NCBI GenBank assembly: GCA_013215565.1
Contig: JABSQV010000026.1
Span: forward strand, 1 to 60,537
Length of the DNA stretch: 60,537 nucleotides
Source of the DNA: Myxococcales bacterium
GTDB lineage: Bacteria > Myxococcota_A > UBA9160 > SZUA-336
Reading direction: 5' to 3'
The position numbers were made by a program, and so were the translations under genes. Positions 45,893 to 54,453 of this stretch are shown here, piece after piece. Under the pieces are notes generated by a model. It searched no databases and was not told where the DNA came from. It was given only the letters and a program-made list of their open reading frames with translations. Positions within the stretch are counted from its first letter, which is position 1, and every line of letters begins with the position of its first letter.

Positions 45893-47308
45893 TTAGAAGT
45901 CCGTGCCCATGGCCAGTGTGTCGGTGCGGCGACCGCGAGACCACTGCCCGCTTTGAAGGCCGTAAACCGTGAAGTCAAATTCTGAACCGTGACTACCCTC
46001 AAACTCTCGAAACACCATTCCGAACTCATGTCCAGGCATGCAGTCGAACCCAAAGCCGCCCCAGCCGCCATTGCTTGCGTTTGGGTTAGGGACGCCGGTC
46101 AGCATTTCAAAGTTCGCGCCGTCGTCGTAGGAGATGCGTAGCGAGAACACGTTCGCCGCGATGATGATGCCGGTCGTATCATCGGCAGCCACGTGCTGAT
46201 TTCCGGCCACGCCGATCTGATCGGTAAACTTCGTCCAGCCGGAGCCATCGGAACTCGTGTAGTAGTCGCCTCCGGTGCCGACTGCCACGATTTTCGACCC
46301 GTTCCATGCCATGCTCAGGATCGTCGAACCGCCGGTTCCTCCCGGTGTGACTTCCGACCAAATTTCACCGTCGTCGGTGCTGCGCCACATCTTCGCAATG
46401 TCGGTGTGCGCCTTCCCGCCCGCCACCCATATTGTGGTGCCGGGCAGATTCACAATCGAGTTTATCCGAGCGTTCACACCGGAGGCGTCAGCCGGTGGCG
46501 TTGTCACCGCGAACCACGTCTGACCACCGTTGTCCGACTTGGCCATATGAATGTCGCCGGCCGTTTCCTGCCCGGCGGCAATGATGCGATTGGTTGCATT
46601 GCCGCCAAAGCCCGCGCGCAGCTGGTTGCCCTGCGATGCGTGGACCGCGTAGAGCGCCAGGTTGCCGCCGGGGACAGCCGCCTCCAACCAGCCCGAAGTC
46701 GAGAGTATCCCCGGCATGTTGCACACGTAGGAGTCCGCCCCGTCGGCGTCCCCAACTGCAATCCATCGATCCTGTAGAGGTGAATACGTCACCGCGTTCA
46801 TGTTGAAGTTTTTGTTCCCAATCGAGCCGCCGGCGGTCCATAGCCCACCGGGCGACCTGGAGAACCCCCAAAGCGGTTCGCTCGTGCCGGACCCACCAAC
46901 CATTACCCAGGCGCGCACACCCTTGCTTGCGGATATGATCGAGTGGCCTGCTGCTAGCGCTCTCGGGAGCGCGGTGTTTCCCATGTTGGGGCGAGCCTCG
47001 CCCGCCTTCGCATATCCCGACCGCGGCCCGATGCTCCAGTTGCGAGCCGCATACCGAGCGAAGTACCTTGACAAGGCCTCTGCCATCTGTTCGACGTTGC
47101 CGTCGTCAAGCGTCGCGCCCTGGTATTCGCCGTCCTTATCGAGGTCGATGTCGCGCTCGACGACCCGCGCAATCTCCTCCTGCGTGTGGTCGAACTGCTC
47201 GAACTGTAGACGGGTCGGAGACGAGCCTGGCGCAGTGCCGGTCCTGTAGCCGTCGCGCCCGGGTCCGTGCTTGTCTACTACGCGGTCAGTGGATGTAATT
47301 CGTCTCAT
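45893..47308 (-). CDS. Beta-propeller (Asp-box) tail fibre
   Basis: This encodes 471 residues from ATG 47308 (ATGA overlap). The first 135 residues include an acidic helical attachment part (FDHTQEEIARVVERDIDLDK). Then Asp-box repeats of BNR/sialidase type recur: AKSDNGGQTWFAVTTP, WRSTDDGEIWSEVTPG, YTSSDGSGWTKFTDQI and RISYDDGANFEML, separated by VAVG or VAGG strands. This predicts a beta-propeller. It likely binds or cleaves surface glycans. It belongs with the propeller fused to the baseplate gene next door. Confidence 0.72.
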   Translation of the reverse strand: MRRITSTDRVVDKHGPGRDGYRTGTAPGSSPTRLQFEQFDHTQEEIARVVERDIDLDKDGEYQGATLDDGNVEQMAEALSRYFARYAARNWSIGPRSGYAKAGEARPNMGNTALPRALAAGHSIISASKGVRAWVMVGGSGTSEPLWGFSRSPGGLWTAGGSIGNKNFNMNAVTYSPLQDRWIAVGDADGADSYVCNMPGILSTSGWLEAAVPGGNLALYAVHASQGNQLRAGFGGNATNRIIAAGQETAGDIHMAKSDNGGQTWFAVTTPPADASGVNARINSIVNLPGTTIWVAGGKAHTDIAKMWRSTDDGEIWSEVTPGGTGGSTILSMAWNGSKIVAVGTGGDYYTSSDGSGWTKFTDQIGVAGNQHVAADDTTGIIIAANVFSLRISYDDGANFEMLTGVPNPNASNGGWGGFGFDCMPGHEFGMVFREFEGSHGSEFDFTVYGLQSGQWSRGRRTDTLAMGTDF

Positions 47309-49080
47309 GTGTCCTCGTGGTGGCCGTAGTAGATGACGCCGGCCTCGTCGCTGGCGAGGGCGATCTGCTGGAGATCTTCCGGTAGGTACATGACGGCCGT
47401 GGACGACCGCGCGTGCGTGAGGCTGGCGGAGGTCACCAGGGGGAATGCGAACGTGATCGCCAGGTGCGCCATCGCCGACCTGATGATCTGGCACACCGCA
47501 TTCGCGCCCTGCGTGTTGCCGTCCGTGTGCGGCAGGATGACCTCGTAGACGTACTCCCAGCCGCCGCCCTCCGGCGCGTTGCCGGGCAGCTGCATGTCAT
47601 ACAGCGCGTCGTTGCAGAACGAGTCGACGTCGAACGGCCGAAGGTGGAAGCGCCGGATCTCCGCGTCGGGGTAGCCGAGCGCATTGGCGAGCTCGAGCAG
47701 CAGCGCGACGTTGGTTCCGTCACCGCCTCGAGCAAGGATGCGCGCGACTAGTGCGGCCTGGCGGTCGGCGATCGTGACGGGCGCCGGGGCGCATGGGTCG
47801 GGCAGCCCGGCGATGCGCTCCCAATCGGGCAGCAGCTCCACCATCGTGGGGAAAAACATTTCAGAGAACAGCCCGCCGGGTGTGTGCTCCCCGATGCGTA
47901 GCGCGGCCCGTGTAGGCTCCGAGACCATGGCGCAGATCAGCTTGTCCCACGTAGTGCCGATGACTCGCGTCCAGGCTGCGCCGCGGGGAAGCAGCGCCTT
48001 GAATGCGCCCTTGAGCCGCGGGTCGGGCTCGACGTATCCGGCGAAGTTGATGTCCGCCCCGATGGTCGTGCCACCCACAATATCGCCGGCCACCGGACCG
48101 GGGGTCGCGGGGGGCGCCGCGTCCGCTCGCTGGATTTCTGCGAGGGTGCCGACCCCGATCGCGACTGGCGCGTCCTGCACATGCACCGCGAGAATATTCG
48201 GGCTCGCCGTGTTGGTAGGCTCTCCGACCGTGCGCTGCGTCCAGACACCCGACGTGACGTCGGCCGGGTGCGTTGCGATGTACTCGCCCGACCCGGTGAT
48301 GACCCACTCGTCGAGGTTGACGCTGTAGTCGCAGCCATAGACGTTGTTTCCTGATCCGACCGCCGGGATATCCGCGCTGCGATCCGTCCAGTTGATACCG
48401 TCCGGCGAGGTCTGCATCATGGACAGGCCGCCGACCGCCATGAACAGCGACTGCGCCTCGCTCCAGCACACTCCCCAGAAGTTGCCGGCGTAGCCGCCGC
48501 CCGGCGTTTCGTCAGTCCAAACATCCTGACCGTTGACCGATCGAATGATCGAGCCGGCCACGCCGACCGCTACATAAATGCTGTTTCCGTCGCCGGCCTG
48601 ATTGTTGTTTGTGATCGCCCGGATGTCGCCAAACTGGACGCCCTCGTTATTCCAGTTGACGCCATCGTCGGACCACTGGATCGTGCCGTCGAAAAACCCG
48701 ACGACGAATTGCCCGCTCCCGCCGTTGTCGGAGTTGTTCCAGGTGCAGCCGGATGCAGCGCCCGCCACGCCTGCGAACGCCTGCGCGCTCCATGCGATCC
48801 CGTCGTCCGACGTTGCGCATTCCTCCGTGGACCCGTTGCCGCCGACCGTCAGGATGCGAGGGGAACCAAGAATGTCAGGGGCGTGCGCGAACCCTTCGAT
48901 CGATCCGAAGATCGGAGCGCCGGCCGTGCGACTAGTCCAGTTGGTGCCGTCCGGCGATGTCTGGATCTGTCCGCCGTTGCCGCCGACCAGGTGGAGGTCC
49001 ACGCCCTCGCCGATCCAATGCGCGCAATTGAAGTCGGACGCGTAGCCGGTATCCTTGTCCTCATGGGTCCACGTATCCAT
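47305..49080 (-). CDS. Beta-propeller fused to Mu gp48-like baseplate domain
   Basis: This encodes 591 residues. Residues 1 to about 330 are an Asp-box propeller (TSPDGTNWTSR, TSDDGIAWSAQ, WSDDGVNWNNE, TSPDGINWTDR). Residues about 375 to 591 match the DUF2313/YmfQ/Mu gp48 family: FKALLPRGAAWTRVIGTTWD, FFPTMVELLPDWERIAGLPD, PCAPAPVTIADRQAALVARI. Stand-alone gp48 proteins are about 200 residues, so this is an unusual N-terminal fusion that would put a propeller directly on the baseplate wedge. Confidence 0.83.
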   Translation of the reverse strand: MDTWTHEDKDTGYASDFNCAHWIGEGVDLHLVGGNGGQIQTSPDGTNWTSRTAGAPIFGSIEGFAHAPDILGSPRILTVGGNGSTEECATSDDGIAWSAQAFAGVAGAASGCTWNNSDNGGSGQFVVGFFDGTIQWSDDGVNWNNEGVQFGDIRAITNNNQAGDGNSIYVAVGVAGSIIRSVNGQDVWTDETPGGGYAGNFWGVCWSEAQSLFMAVGGLSMMQTSPDGINWTDRSADIPAVGSGNNVYGCDYSVNLDEWVITGSGEYIATHPADVTSGVWTQRTVGEPTNTASPNILAVHVQDAPVAIGVGTLAEIQRADAAPPATPGPVAGDIVGGTTIGADINFAGYVEPDPRLKGAFKALLPRGAAWTRVIGTTWDKLICAMVSEPTRAALRIGEHTPGGLFSEMFFPTMVELLPDWERIAGLPDPCAPAPVTIADRQAALVARILARGGDGTNVALLLELANALGYPDAEIRRFHLRPFDVDSFCNDALYDMQLPGNAPEGGGWEYVYEVILPHTDGNTQGANAVCQIIRSAMAHLAITFAFPLVTSASLTHARSSTAVMYLPEDLQQIALASDEAGVIYYGHHEDT

Positions 49081-50165
49081 CAGGTGATCGGTCCCTTAGT
49101 GTTCACGCCTGGGATCGCCAGTTCGCCGAAGGCATGCGGCACATTGCCGGCCGGGCTGGTGAGCACATGATCGGTCTCGCCCTCGGCGAGGCTGATCGCC
49201 TCGTTGGCCAGCGACCACAGGATGGTGCCGCCGGGCTCTGCGGTGCGCAGCAACAGGTCCGCCAGCTCGGCGTCCACCGCCGCCTCGACGGGGACGCTGG
49301 GGTAGGGCGCCAGTTCCATGGTGGTGTCGTAGGTCACCGCTGTCGGGGCGAACGCGATCACCTCCGCCGGTGACTTTGCCTGGACGTACGCCTGGACGGC
49401 AGCCACCTCGCCCGCGTCGGGAATGATGGCCGCTCCTGCGCCGTCGCCGTCGCGCACGAACGCCAGCGCCACCTTGCCGAGGCCGGGGTTGCCGATGCCG
49501 TTGGTGCCCTTGTACTCCCAGGCGCGCGTGACGCCCTCCACCTCTTTCGCCCAGATGACGTGGTCGCCAGGGGCGCCGCCGAGCGGTGCCTTGCGGATCT
49601 TCTCCAGCAGCCGCTCGAGCAGGCTCTCCAGCGACTCCTGGTCGACGCCAGCCACGTCCTCGGACGCGACCACGGCATCGCTCTCGATGTTGGGGATCGA
49701 GGCCTCCAGCGACACGATGTCGCTGATGTCCAGGTTGCCCGCCGTGCCTACGAGCACCGCGGTGATCGGCACCGGGTGGTCCGCGCCGACCGTCAGGTGC
49801 TCGGCGTCGGTGGTGAACTGCGCGCCGTCAGCTGCGCGAATCCAGATCCGCCCCTCGGGAATGTCGCCGCCGCTGCCCTGGACCGTGATGGTCCGCTGCG
49901 CCTTGATGCCGTCCAGCCGGTCGACGCCGAAGAAGTCAGCCCACCGGACAAGGTAGCGCTCGACCGCCGTGTCGGGGAGGATCTGCTCGGCAACCCACGC
50001 GATATGTCCGTGCTGCCCGTGCGCCAGGCCCGCCAGGGCGCGCGCCAGGACGTTCTCGACGGTACGCCGCAGCCGAGCGTTGACGCCCGTCAGGGCCCCC
50101 TCCAGGTCGGTCTGGACCCGGTCGATCAGTTGGGCGAGTGTCGGTCGATTGAAGTTGCTGGGCAT
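49080..50165 (-). CDS. Baseplate J-like protein (Mu gp47)
   Basis: This encodes 361 residues. Diagnostic parts are TLAQLIDRVQTDLEGALTGV, LVRWADFFGVDRLDGIKAQR, ADGAQFTTDAEHLTVGADHP with GTAGNLDISDIVSLEASIPN, and APLGGAPGDHVIWAKEVEGV then TRAWEYKGTNGIG. It is a wedge component that joins the hub to the fibres. It shares one base with the gp48-like gene. Confidence 0.92.
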   Translation of the reverse strand: MPSNFNRPTLAQLIDRVQTDLEGALTGVNARLRRTVENVLARALAGLAHGQHGHIAWVAEQILPDTAVERYLVRWADFFGVDRLDGIKAQRTITVQGSGGDIPEGRIWIRAADGAQFTTDAEHLTVGADHPVPITAVLVGTAGNLDISDIVSLEASIPNIESDAVVASEDVAGVDQESLESLLERLLEKIRKAPLGGAPGDHVIWAKEVEGVTRAWEYKGTNGIGNPGLGKVALAFVRDGDGAGAAIIPDAGEVAAVQAYVQAKSPAEVIAFAPTAVTYDTTMELAPYPSVPVEAAVDAELADLLLRTAEPGGTILWSLANEAISLAEGETDHVLTSPAGNVPHAFGELAIPGVNTKGPIT

Positions 50166-50180
50166 TGACCTTATCTCTGG

Positions 50181-50633
50181 TTAGAAGCCGACCGCTGCCG
50201 CGAGCGCGCTGGCCGCGCCAGCTGCGCCGCCCGCTGCGACCGCATAGGCCGGGTCGCCCTCGATGGTGATGGCGATGCCGCCGCCCGCATCCGAGAATGC
50301 AGGGGGGTCGACAACAATGCAATTGTCCGCTGCGACGTGTACGCCAACGTCGGTGATGTATTCCGCGATCCCTTCAAAGTCGCGGATCGCCTCGAAGTCT
50401 GTTTCGGAGTAGACGATGAACTCGCAGCTGAGCACCGACGAGACGGGCTCCCAGCTGGCGCCGGTCCGCTTCTCGTTGCCAAACTGCGACGTGTGCCGCC
50501 GGCCGCCGACGTCCAGCGTCGCGCCAGGCTTGGTCAGGTAGTCGACACCGTTCAGTGTCACCTTGATCACGCCGAACACCTTGGTCGGAGCTCCAGCCGG
50601 GAACGCGGGAAACAGATCGTTATGCAGTGGCAT
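50181..50633 (-). CDS. Second tail-tube-like protein in baseplate cluster
   Basis: This encodes 150 residues. It is clearly related to the tube gene at 57063: FGVIKVTLNGVDYLTKPGAT-LDVGG and TSQFGNEKRTGASWEPVSSV here, versus VVGVVKVVLNGVDYRTKQGA-TLEMGG there. Both end GGG-x3-TIEGDPA. This copy has an extra N-terminal segment (MPLHNDLFPAFPAGAPTK) and an alanine/glycine tail (AVAAGGAAGAASALAAAVGF). The position between gp46 and gp47 suggests a tube initiator on the hub. Confidence 0.75.
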   Translation of the reverse strand: MPLHNDLFPAFPAGAPTKVFGVIKVTLNGVDYLTKPGATLDVGGRRHTSQFGNEKRTGASWEPVSSVLSCEFIVYSETDFEAIRDFEGIAEYITDVGVHVAADNCIVVDPPAFSDAGGGIAITIEGDPAYAVAAGGAAGAASALAAAVGF

Positions 50634-51105
50634 CGAGCACCTCCCCCTCTATCGCTTCCCAAAGCGCGACCCATTGCGGTTGTAGCTCGCCGGGCTTCTG
50701 GATCGCCAGCGAGATCGTCAGCAGCCCGGTGCTCTCATGCCAGGCCGGCTCGATGACCACCTTCTCCGCCTGGCCGTCCTCGAGCATCCACGCCAGGGCG
50801 TCCTCGGCGTACTTCTTGGCGAGCTCGAGGGTGGCGTCGTCACGCTTGGCCCTGGTCAGCAGCCACAGTTTGCTGCCGAGAACGTCGCCGTCGATCTCCG
50901 GGTAGGTGTCGCCCCACCAGCCGCCGCGCGTGCCGGCGGGGAGGCCGGCGGTTACGAGCTCCGCCTCGGTGGCCGCCGCGTCCGTGAACAGCGAGATTAT
51001 GATGGCCGTCATCAGGCCGGGGTCTCGGTCCAGGCCGCCCGCGAGCAGGACGAGGTCGTATTCGCGATCCCCGTCAGAGCTTTGGTATGCGAGTCGGATG
51101 GTCAT
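50620..51105 (-). CDS. Baseplate protein, Mu gp46-like
   Basis: This encodes 161 residues. It has LAYQSSDGDREYDLVLLAGG, LMTAIIISLFTDAAATEAEL, GTRGGWWGDTYPEIDGDVLG and SKLWLLTRAKRDDATLELAK, the conserved 'GGWWGD...GSxLWLLxRxK' pattern of the Mu gp46/GPW-like baseplate wedge. It overlaps the tube-like gene by 14 bases. Confidence 0.88.
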   Translation of the reverse strand: MTIRLAYQSSDGDREYDLVLLAGGLDRDPGLMTAIIISLFTDAAATEAELVTAGLPAGTRGGWWGDTYPEIDGDVLGSKLWLLTRAKRDDATLELAKKYAEDALAWMLEDGQAEKVVIEPAWHESTGLLTISLAIQKPGELQPQWVALWEAIEGEVLDATA

Positions 51106-51108
51106 GGG

Positions 51109-51546
51109 TCAGCTCCAGTTGATGGGCGAGCCGCCCCCGCTTGGGGTGGCCGTCCCGGTTTTCATCCACGTGTCGATGGCGTCCGCCCAATCCTCGGCCA
51201 TGTCGGCCTGCGAGGACTGGTCCGATGCCATCAGGCCGGAGAAGCCGACCGTGCCGGGGGGTGGGACCGCCGTAAACGCTGGGGCCATGCCGCCCCCTAT
51301 CGTCACGCCAAAGGCCGCGAACGCCGCCTCGAGCGCCGAGACGGTGGTGGCCTTGACCGTGTTCTGAAATGCCGTGTCCATCGCCCCCTTCAGGGTTGCG
51401 ATCGCCGCGGAGACGGTAGAGCACACCGGGACAACCCCGGCCGCGTAGTCGTCCATCGCGTCGCCCCACTGGCCCGCCGCCTCGGTGGTGTCGTCGCCGC
51501 CGTCGATGGCCGCGATGTCCGACTCGAGGTCGGTGCCGAGGCTCAT
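51109..51546 (-). CDS. Baseplate-cluster protein of unknown function
   Basis: This encodes 145 residues, helical and alanine-rich (YAAGVVPVCSTVSAAIATLK, GAMDTAFQNTVKATTVSALE), with a proline/glycine middle and GGGSPINWS at the end. It sits between gp45- and gp46-like genes, a spot that in other Mu-like phages is usually empty. It may be a hub accessory or chaperone. Confidence 0.6.
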   Translation of the reverse strand: MSLGTDLESDIAAIDGGDDTTEAAGQWGDAMDDYAAGVVPVCSTVSAAIATLKGAMDTAFQNTVKATTVSALEAAFAAFGVTIGGGMAPAFTAVPPPGTVGFSGLMASDQSSQADMAEDWADAIDTWMKTGTATPSGGGSPINWS

Positions 51547-52097
51547 GTTCCCGGAGTCGGTGGGCCGAGCGGGCCCATGGGCGAGGGTGTGATGTGCGTC
51601 GACAGGCCGACGCCGGTGCCGACGCCAGCCTTGGCCGTCACCTCGCCAGTCACCTCGAGGTCACCCGCGATTTTCATCACCGGTGTGATGCCGCCGGGCG
51701 TGACCTCGATGGAGCCGTCCGCCTTGCACAAAATCTTGAGGCCGCCCAGGGGCGATGGCCCCGCAGTCCAGATCGCCGTCTCGCCGGGGAGCAGGCCCTT
51801 GGGCCGCATGCTCCGGTTAGCAAGCATCAGGGCGATCGCGTGCGACCGCGATCCGCCGATGCAAACCATCAGGCCCTCGGCCGTTGGTAGCGCCACGTGC
51901 GACAGCCCGCCGGGCTGCATGTGCTCCACCTGGTCGGGGAGCTCGCCAGCCAGGGCGCTGGTCGTGACCTGCTGGAAACCCGTGTCGTCGTTGATGGCCG
52001 CGACCACCGTGCGGACGAGCATGTTGTTGACGCGCGTCTTGATCGGGGCCGTCGCCTTCGCGACGAGCTTGAGCATCTGTTCGCGCAGGGCGCTCAT
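51543..52097 (-). CDS. Baseplate spike, Mu gp45-like
   Basis: This encodes 184 residues. It has LREQMLKLVAKATAPIKTRV at the N-terminus, an OB-like part (VEHMQPGGLSHVALPTAEGL, VCIGGSRSHAIALML) and a repeat stem (ADGSIEVTPGGITPVMKIAG, DLEVTGEVTAKAGVG). It ends STHITPSPMGPLGPPTPGT, resembling the 'HTHxxxxxGPPxPGT' tip. It is the membrane-puncturing spike below the tube. Confidence 0.9.
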   Translation of the reverse strand: MSALREQMLKLVAKATAPIKTRVNNMLVRTVVAAINDDTGFQQVTTSALAGELPDQVEHMQPGGLSHVALPTAEGLMVCIGGSRSHAIALMLANRSMRPKGLLPGETAIWTAGPSPLGGLKILCKADGSIEVTPGGITPVMKIAGDLEVTGEVTAKAGVGTGVGLSTHITPSPMGPLGPPTPGT

Positions 52098-53233
52098 GGT
52101 CCCGCGTTCCTTTCCTGCGCAGCCCGGACCTGCGCCAGGGTGGCATCGCGCTTGCGCCTGCGTTTGGGCGGGCTGAACACGTCGAACGCCTCGGGGCCGG
52201 TGACCTGGACGGAGGCGATGGTGCCGCCCGCCTTCGTCTGCCCCAGGCCTACGCTCGTTACGAGCATGAAGTCGTGAACGTCATAGCGATCGTCGTCCAC
52301 GCGGACCTGGATGTTGGGATTCCAGATGCCCTGGATGTGTGACCAGCCCTGGAGCTGGTACGAGAGTTTCTCCGACGCGCCGCGCCGGTTGGCTTCCCAC
52401 TTGGCCCGCACCTTGAGGGACGCGCGCTCGCTGGGATGCTCTGCCAGGATCAGCAGCGGCCGATACCGACCCACCTCGTCGTCCCGTTGTTCTTCCTCGA
52501 GCTGCGCCGACGTGACGCCGTTGGTGTCATCGTCGCCGCCGACCTGCGACTTGAGAATGTACCTGTCGAACCTGCCCTCGAAACTGTTGGTGTACGAGCT
52601 CTGCCCGATGACGTTTGAAAACTTCGCCGTCCTGGTGATGATCACGCCGACGACGGGAACGGTGGGGGCGCGCGATAGCTGGAGGTTGCCCTGCGCCGTC
52701 GTCTGCATCAGCAGCCCGGTCTTGCGCGTGATGCGCACCAGGGCCTCGTGTGCCGTCTCGCCCTGCTCGACGCGGAACAGCCGGATCGGGTCGCCCGTGT
52801 CGAGTGGCTGGATGATCGGGATGGGGTCGAGCAGCTCGACCTTTATGCCGAACGGGGCGCACAGCGCCTCGGCGATGTCCTCGATTTTCTTCTGCCGCAG
52901 CTGCCAGCCGTCGATGATCGCGGAGCAGTCGACCAGGTCCATCGTCTTGGCCCGGCCGGTGACCGTCATGCTGTGCTGCTGCCGCGACTCCGTCTCGTTG
53001 AAGGTGTCGACATAGCCGGTGAGAATCAGGTCGCCGTTGATCTTGATGGTGCACGCGTCGCCCTCGCGGATCGATACGGGCTCGGCTGCGCCGAATAGGT
53101 CCTGCGCTCCCCAGCGGTCAGTGAACGAGAGGTTGAATGTGGGCGCGAGCTGCTCGATGCCCATGTTGATGTCCACGGAGGTCCAGCCGCCGTGCTCGGT
53201 CCCGTTGACCGTGATGGTCGCCTTGTCGGTCAT
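52094..53233 (-). CDS. Baseplate hub, Mu gp44-like
   Basis: This encodes 379 residues. It opens DKATITVNGTEHGGWTSVDI, with FNLSFTDRWG, GDACTIKINGDLILTGYVDT and ETESRQQHSMTVTGRAKTMD-LVDCS, the gpP/gp44 (gpD-like) hub pattern. The tail is basic (FSPPKRRRKRDATLAQVRAA). It trimerises to connect tube and spike. ATGA-type overlap with gp45. Confidence 0.92.
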   Translation of the reverse strand: MTDKATITVNGTEHGGWTSVDINMGIEQLAPTFNLSFTDRWGAQDLFGAAEPVSIREGDACTIKINGDLILTGYVDTFNETESRQQHSMTVTGRAKTMDLVDCSAIIDGWQLRQKKIEDIAEALCAPFGIKVELLDPIPIIQPLDTGDPIRLFRVEQGETAHEALVRITRKTGLLMQTTAQGNLQLSRAPTVPVVGVIITRTAKFSNVIGQSSYTNSFEGRFDRYILKSQVGGDDDTNGVTSAQLEEEQRDDEVGRYRPLLILAEHPSERASLKVRAKWEANRRGASEKLSYQLQGWSHIQGIWNPNIQVRVDDDRYDVHDFMLVTSVGLGQTKAGGTIASVQVTGPEAFDVFSPPKRRRKRDATLAQVRAAQERNAGP

Positions 53234-54453
53234 TCACCCTCGACATGGATAGGCACGCCGCCGTGAATGCGGTTGGGATCTTCGATCAGGTTGTGCTCGA
53301 TGATCTCCTGGTCGCGCCCAGCGTCGCCGTACAGGTCCCACGCGATGGCCAGGGCCGGCGCGTCGATCGGCGGGGTGTAGAGCCCCATGCTCGACAGCTC
53401 GACCGTCTGGTTGCGTAGGTGGATCAGGAAGGACGCGCGCAGGTCGCGGACCGCCTGGTCCATGCCGTCGTCCAGCGTGCCGCGGTCGAGGATGCCGTCC
53501 ACCAGGCCGAGCGCTCCGTCCAGTAGCGCGGTCGCCTGGTCCGCGTTCGCCAACGGGATGCGCCCCATCGCGCGCAGCGCCTCGGCGACGTTCACGATCT
53601 CCGACACGTCCAGCAGCAGGTCCTGATTATCCTGTTGCTTCTGCCGGGTCGCGGTAGTCACTGCCACCGGGTCGAGGTCGTTGGTCGTGACGCGCGTGGC
53701 CTCGGACAGCGCCAGGCTGGCGAGGGCCGCGTTGCGGGCGACGTCGCCGCGATCCAGCGTGTCGTCGGCAGGGACAATCGCGGTGAACAGGCTGTTGGCC
53801 AGGTCCCGCAGCGCCAAGTGCAGGGTGGCCGGCGCCCGCAACAGGGTGTTCAGGTTCTCCGCGAAGTCATCCACCGCCGACGACAGGTCGGTCACGATGC
53901 CAGTGGCCGCCGCGATCTTCGCGTTCGCGCGCGCCAGCTTGCCGGTCAGCTTGGTGGTGCCGACGAGCACCGCGTATGCCGCCTGCTGGAGAAAGTCAGG
54001 GCCCGCCACGTCCAGGGCGTCAGCCGTGATCGACGTCACGACGTAGTCCGCTTTCACGTTGAGGTCGAACCCGGTGTCGAGGTCCAGGCTCGGCACCAGC
54101 GGGTCGCCGACCTTTACGAACGGGATCGAGAATCGGACCATGCCCGACTCCTGAGTCGAGCGGTCCATGTTGTAGGCGCCGTCGACCTTGCACTCGATGC
54201 TGCCCCTGTAGGGATGGATGAGCTCGCCAGGCCCTTCCTCGTCGAGTGCTTCCTCGAGCTGGTCCGCCTGAAAGTCTGCGTCCGCGCCGATGACGTGGCA
54301 TTGCAGGTTGAACCGCTTGGGGATCGGGCCGGTGTCCTCCGCGTTGACCGCGTCGGTGCCGATGAACTCGTGGACGGGCCCCGCGCGTCCGCCGGTCAGC
54401 CCAGCGGACTCGACCTGAAACTCGACGCCGCGCCATGATGCTTTTCTGCTCAT
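53230..54453 (-). CDS. Mu gpN-like DNA circularisation/tail protein
   Basis: This encodes 407 residues. It starts RKASWRGVEFQVESAGLTGG with HEFIGTDAVNAEDTGPIPKR, GADADFQADQLEEALDEEGP and ELIHPYRGSIECKV, a strong match to the N-terminal domain of Mu gpN (DNA_circ_N). A long helical C-terminal domain follows. In Mu-like tails this is a hub-associated protein next to the tape measure. Confidence 0.9.
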   Translation of the reverse strand: MSRKASWRGVEFQVESAGLTGGRAGPVHEFIGTDAVNAEDTGPIPKRFNLQCHVIGADADFQADQLEEALDEEGPGELIHPYRGSIECKVDGAYNMDRSTQESGMVRFSIPFVKVGDPLVPSLDLDTGFDLNVKADYVVTSITADALDVAGPDFLQQAAYAVLVGTTKLTGKLARANAKIAAATGIVTDLSSAVDDFAENLNTLLRAPATLHLALRDLANSLFTAIVPADDTLDRGDVARNAALASLALSEATRVTTNDLDPVAVTTATRQKQQDNQDLLLDVSEIVNVAEALRAMGRIPLANADQATALLDGALGLVDGILDRGTLDDGMDQAVRDLRASFLIHLRNQTVELSSMGLYTPPIDAPALAIAWDLYGDAGRDQEIIEHNLIEDPNRIHGGVPIHVEGE

